Origin: Pirellulales bacterium
GTDB lineage: Bacteria > Planctomycetota > Planctomycetia > Pirellulales > Lacipirellulaceae
Assembly: GCA_019636345.1 (NCBI GenBank)
Contig: JAHBXQ010000004.1
Location: 488,078 to 552,077, forward strand
Length of the DNA: 64,000 nt
Direction: 5' to 3'
Shown: piece after piece, positions 61,482 to 64,000 of the stretch
How the letters are laid out: each line of letters begins with the position of its first letter
Numbering within the stretch: the first letter of the stretch is position 1
Notes under the pieces: model-generated
Databases searched by the model: none
What the model saw: only the letters and a program-made list of their open reading frames with translations
Told to the model about the DNA's origin: nothing
Translations under genes and position numbers: made by a program

Positions 61482-62474
61482 ATGTCCGAACTTCGCAAGG
61501 CCGCCGTCCTGCTGACCTCGCTCCCCGAGGAGGAGGCGGCGGAGCTCTTGGCTCGGCTCGACCCGAAACAGGTCGAGCTGGTGTCGATCGAGATCGCGCG
61601 GCTCAAGTCGATCTCCGTCGACGAGGAGGAGCAGACGATCCTGCAATTCGCCGAGTCGACCCCCGGCAGCGGCGGGTCGTCGTTCGGCGGGCTCGACCGG
61701 GCCAAAACGCTGGTCCAGCGGGCCCTGGGGAAAAACGCCACCGATACGCTCGAGAACATTCGCCACTCGATCGAAGCGGTTCCGTTCGCGTTTCTTCGGC
61801 AGGTCGATTCGCAAAACGTTCTCACCTACGTCATCGACGAGCATCCGCAGACGATCGCCCTGATCCTGTCGCACCTGCCGCCGGCGACCAGCTCCGCGAT
61901 CCTCGCCCAGTTGCCCCCCGATCGGCAACTGTCGGTCGTGCAGCGGATCGCCAACATGGGGCAGACGAACCCCGAGCTGATCCAGGAGGTCGAACGGGGA
62001 CTCGAACGGCGCATGTCGAGCGTCATGAGCACCAGCTTCGAAAACGCCGGCGGCGTGACCGCGGTCGCCGAGATGCTGAACGTGGCCGACCGGGCGACCG
62101 AGCGCACCCTGCTGGAGAACCTGGCGCACGAAGACCCCGAACTGGTCGAGGAAATCCGGCGGTTGATGTTCGTCTTCGAGGACATCGGTCGGTTCGACGA
62201 CAAGCAAATCCAAACTGTGCTCAAGAACGTCGAGAACGCCCAGTGGGCGCTGGCGCTCAAGGGCGCCAGCCGCGAGCTGCGCGACAAGGTGTTCGCCAAC
62301 ATGTCGCAGCGCGCGGCCGACATGCTGCGGGAGGAAATGGATTACCTGGGCGCCGTCAAACTGTCGGTCGTCGAACAGAAGCAGCAGGAGATCGTCGACG
62401 TCATCCGCAGCCTCGAGGACAGCGGCGAGATCGAGGTCAACAAGGGGAACGAGGAAGAGGAGCTGGTCCGATAG
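61482..62474 (+). CDS. fliG: Flagellar motor switch protein FliG
   Basis: A 330-residue protein. SELRKAAVLLTSLPEEEAAE is the N-terminal domain that binds the MS ring. VIDEHPQTIALILSHLPP is the central domain with its EHPQ motif, and the C-terminal part includes DIGRFDDKQIQTVLKNVE and FANMSQRAADMLREEMDYLG, which carries torque-generating charges. The frame continues 39 codons upstream, but the family starts at MSELRK. Together with cheX it forms a third flagellar locus. Confidence 0.96.
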   Translation: MSELRKAAVLLTSLPEEEAAELLARLDPKQVELVSIEIARLKSISVDEEEQTILQFAESTPGSGGSSFGGLDRAKTLVQRALGKNATDTLENIRHSIEAVPFAFLRQVDSQNVLTYVIDEHPQTIALILSHLPPATSSAILAQLPPDRQLSVVQRIANMGQTNPELIQEVERGLERRMSSVMSTSFENAGGVTAVAEMLNVADRATERTLLENLAHEDPELVEEIRRLMFVFEDIGRFDDKQIQTVLKNVENAQWALALKGASRELRDKVFANMSQRAADMLREEMDYLGAVKLSVVEQKQQEIVDVIRSLEDSGEIEVNKGNEEEELVR

Positions 62475-62716
62475 CGGGCGTGTTGAACCCAGGCGACTGG
62501 CTCGCCGACCGCGACTCCACTCGACGCGGCAATCCGTGAGCGTACCTCCCCCCTGCCGAGGCCCGTTTCGCCACGGGGTCAAGATCGCCCCGGGAAGCTC
62601 CTCCGCCTCATGCGCGACCTTTGCGGCACGTCGCGGGTCAGGCGCGACGAGCGGTCGATTGCCAGTCGTGGGGTCCTGGACGCCCCCCGGGGGGACCGCT
62701 AAAATCCTGGATTCTC

Positions 62717-62789
62717 GGGGCGGTAGCTCAGTTGGGAGAGCGCTGCGTTCGCAATGCAGAGGTCGAGGGTTCGACTCCCTTCCGCTCCA
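62717..62789 (+). tRNA. tRNA-Ala (anticodon CGC)
   Basis: A full cloverleaf of 73 nt. The acceptor GGGGCGG pairs with CCGCTCC and includes the G3-U70 pair that marks alanine tRNAs. D arm GCTC/GAGC; anticodon stem CTGCG/TGCAG with loop TTCGCAA, anticodon CGC; T arm with loop TTCGACT. CCA is not encoded. A recombinase gene follows 142 bp later, so the tRNA 3' end is a probable integration site. Confidence 0.95.
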
Positions 62790-62931
62790 CTTTGGTACGT
62801 AACGACTTACGTCGATAGTAAACGACCGGCCGGCCCGCAGTACCCACAATTGTACCCACAATCCTGGCTGCGGACCGACCGAATCGGGCTTTCCAGACCT
62901 TGTTCCGACAGGGCATTTGGAGGGTCCGATC

Positions 62932-64000
62932 ATGGCACGTCGAACGACAGGCAAACCGTGGCTCCACGAGCCGAGCGGTTATTGGTGTACGAGCGTCGCA
63001 CGCCGACGCATCTATCTCGACAAGGACTACAAGGTCGCTTGTCGGAAGCTCCGCGAACTCAGGGCGGAGCATCTCAAGACCCAGCAAGGGGCGGGTTCCG
63101 ATTGGCTGCGCGCCCCGTTCGCCGATCTCGCGGATGAGTTTCTCGACGACGTGAAAGCGCGTCGCAAGCCGCAGACGCACCTCGGCTATCGCAACCGGCT
63201 GGCGCGGGCGCTGGGAATCATCGGTCCCCGAACGCTCGTGCAAGAGATTTGCAAGCTGCACCTTGCCCGCCTCGAACAGCGGATGACGGCCGACTACAGT
63301 CCGTCGACCGTGAAAGACACGATTGCGGCCGTGCAGGCGGTCTTTGCCTGGGCGGTCCGGCTCGACGTGCTGGTCGTCAATCCGCTGATCGGCTACAAGA
63401 AACCGCAAGCGCTGACGCGGTCGCGGGTCATCACCGACGCCGAGTTCGACCTGCTCCTGCAGAAGTCGGATACGAGCTTTCAGAACGTCTTGCAGGCCCT
63501 CCGCTGGACTGGCTGCCGACCCGGCGAGATTCGGACGTTGACCTGGGATTGCGTCGATCTCGACGCAGGGATGTGGATTCTCAAGGATCACAAGACGATC
63601 ACGCAGCAGCGTCGGCCTCGGCCCCGCATCATTCCGCTGCCGGACGTTATCTGGAACCTGTGTCGGGAGCTTGCCAAGCAGCCGCACGTCCCGACCGATC
63701 ACGTCTTTCTCAACGCCCGGCAAGGGCCATACAGCAAAGACGCGCTCTGCCGCAAGATGACGCGGCTGCGCTCGCGGGCAAAGATCGAAGCCAAGGGGGG
63801 CGAGCAGATTTCGCTCTACAGCACCCGGCACACGTTCGGCACCGAAGCGTCGGGGCGCGTCACCGACATTGAACTGGCGGCCTTGCTGGGGCATACCGAC
63901 TGTCGCACGACGCAGCGCTACGTCCATATCAACACCGATCGCTTGCGGGAGATTCAGCGTCGAGCGTCGCGGCCAATTCCGGAAAATGGCGCAGCGCCGG
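62932..64000 (+). CDS. Tyrosine recombinase/phage-type integrase (3' end outside window)
   Basis: At least 356 residues, open to the window edge. The N-terminal arm-type region starts MARRTTGKPWLHEPSGYWC. A SAM-like core-binding domain lies at about 65-140 (FADLADEFLDDVKAR). Catalytic parts: ALRWTGCRPGEIRTLTW (Arg I), LYSTRHTFGTEA (Arg II region, with Tyr in place of the first His), AALLGHTDCRTTQRYVHI (His and the nucleophile Tyr). GGAGGGTCC is found about eight bases before ATG. It directly follows tRNA-Ala and probably integrated an element there. Confidence 0.92.
   Translation, partial: MARRTTGKPWLHEPSGYWCTSVARRRIYLDKDYKVACRKLRELRAEHLKTQQGAGSDWLRAPFADLADEFLDDVKARRKPQTHLGYRNRLARALGIIGPRTLVQEICKLHLARLEQRMTADYSPSTVKDTIAAVQAVFAWAVRLDVLVVNPLIGYKKPQALTRSRVITDAEFDLLLQKSDTSFQNVLQALRWTGCRPGEIRTLTWDCVDLDAGMWILKDHKTITQQRRPRPRIIPLPDVIWNLCRELAKQPHVPTDHVFLNARQGPYSKDALCRKMTRLRSRAKIEAKGGEQISLYSTRHTFGTEASGRVTDIELAALLGHTDCRTTQRYVHINTDRLREIQRRASRPIPENGAAP

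Overview
The window is about 64 kb of GC-rich bacterial chromosome that reads as a planctomycete, probably of the order Pirellulales. Several families point that way: a cysteine-rich YTV-repeat cell wall protein, a BBP7-type outer-membrane barrel protein, a DUF6655-like lipoprotein, three PEP-CTERM proteins (one with a dockerin-like segment), and flagellar genes scattered over several loci. No rRNA operon or CRISPR array is present. This assignment rests on family recognition only; no database search was possible.

Layout. 1-6.3 kb: end of a GH97 alpha-glucosidase, phosphofructokinase, a GT2 glycosyltransferase, an NhaD-type antiporter and a PEP-CTERM protein with a strong terminator. 6.3-12.2 kb (minus): flagellar locus 1, flhA - flhF - FlhG-like ATPase fold - small membrane protein - fliA-type sigma factor. 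12.6-20.7 kb: malate dehydrogenase, an alpha/beta-hydrolase-fold protein lacking the usual nucleophile, a translationally coupled HemY-type oxidase and radical SAM/SPASM protein, a secreted hypothetical, and pyruvate phosphate dikinase. 21-26 kb: CPBP protease, PEP-CTERM protein, endonuclease V and the YTV protein. 26.3-30.4 kb: a FabZ-like / long acyl carrier protein / FabZ-like / FabF-like lipid cluster, then a UbiE-like methyltransferase. 30.4-39.1 kb: secreted proteins, aldo/keto reductase, RNase D, DUF6655-like lipoprotein, and a coupled pair of membrane proteins sharing an undescribed domain. 39.2-43.4 kb (minus): flagellar locus 2, fliO-fliP-fliQ-fliR-flhB, the export gate. 43.6-53.3 kb: TraB-type lipoprotein, BBP7 protein, POT transporter, aconitase and an orphan membrane-anchored protein. 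53.5-57.9 kb (minus): SRP RNA - dnaX - ybaB - rpoN. 58.1-62.5 kb: OleB/haloalkane-dehalogenase-like hydrolase, CitG-like protein, PTPS/QueD-like protein, then flagellar locus 3, cheX-fliG. 62.7-64 kb: tRNA-Ala(CGC) followed by a tyrosine recombinase, probably the left edge of an integrated element that continues beyond the window.

How the genes work together. The three flagellar loci supply the export gate, placement and biosynthesis regulators, the motor switch, and both alternative sigma factors (FliA type and RpoN) that often control flagella. pfkA, ppdK, mdh and acn are central carbon genes. The lipid cluster and the surface proteins concern the envelope. Of most interest: a nine-A slippery run in dnaX with stops in both alternative frames, several families of dispersed palindromic repeats in the spacers of the fli and fab operons, a membrane-protein pair with a triplicated unknown domain, and a FlhG-position protein without P-loop lysines.
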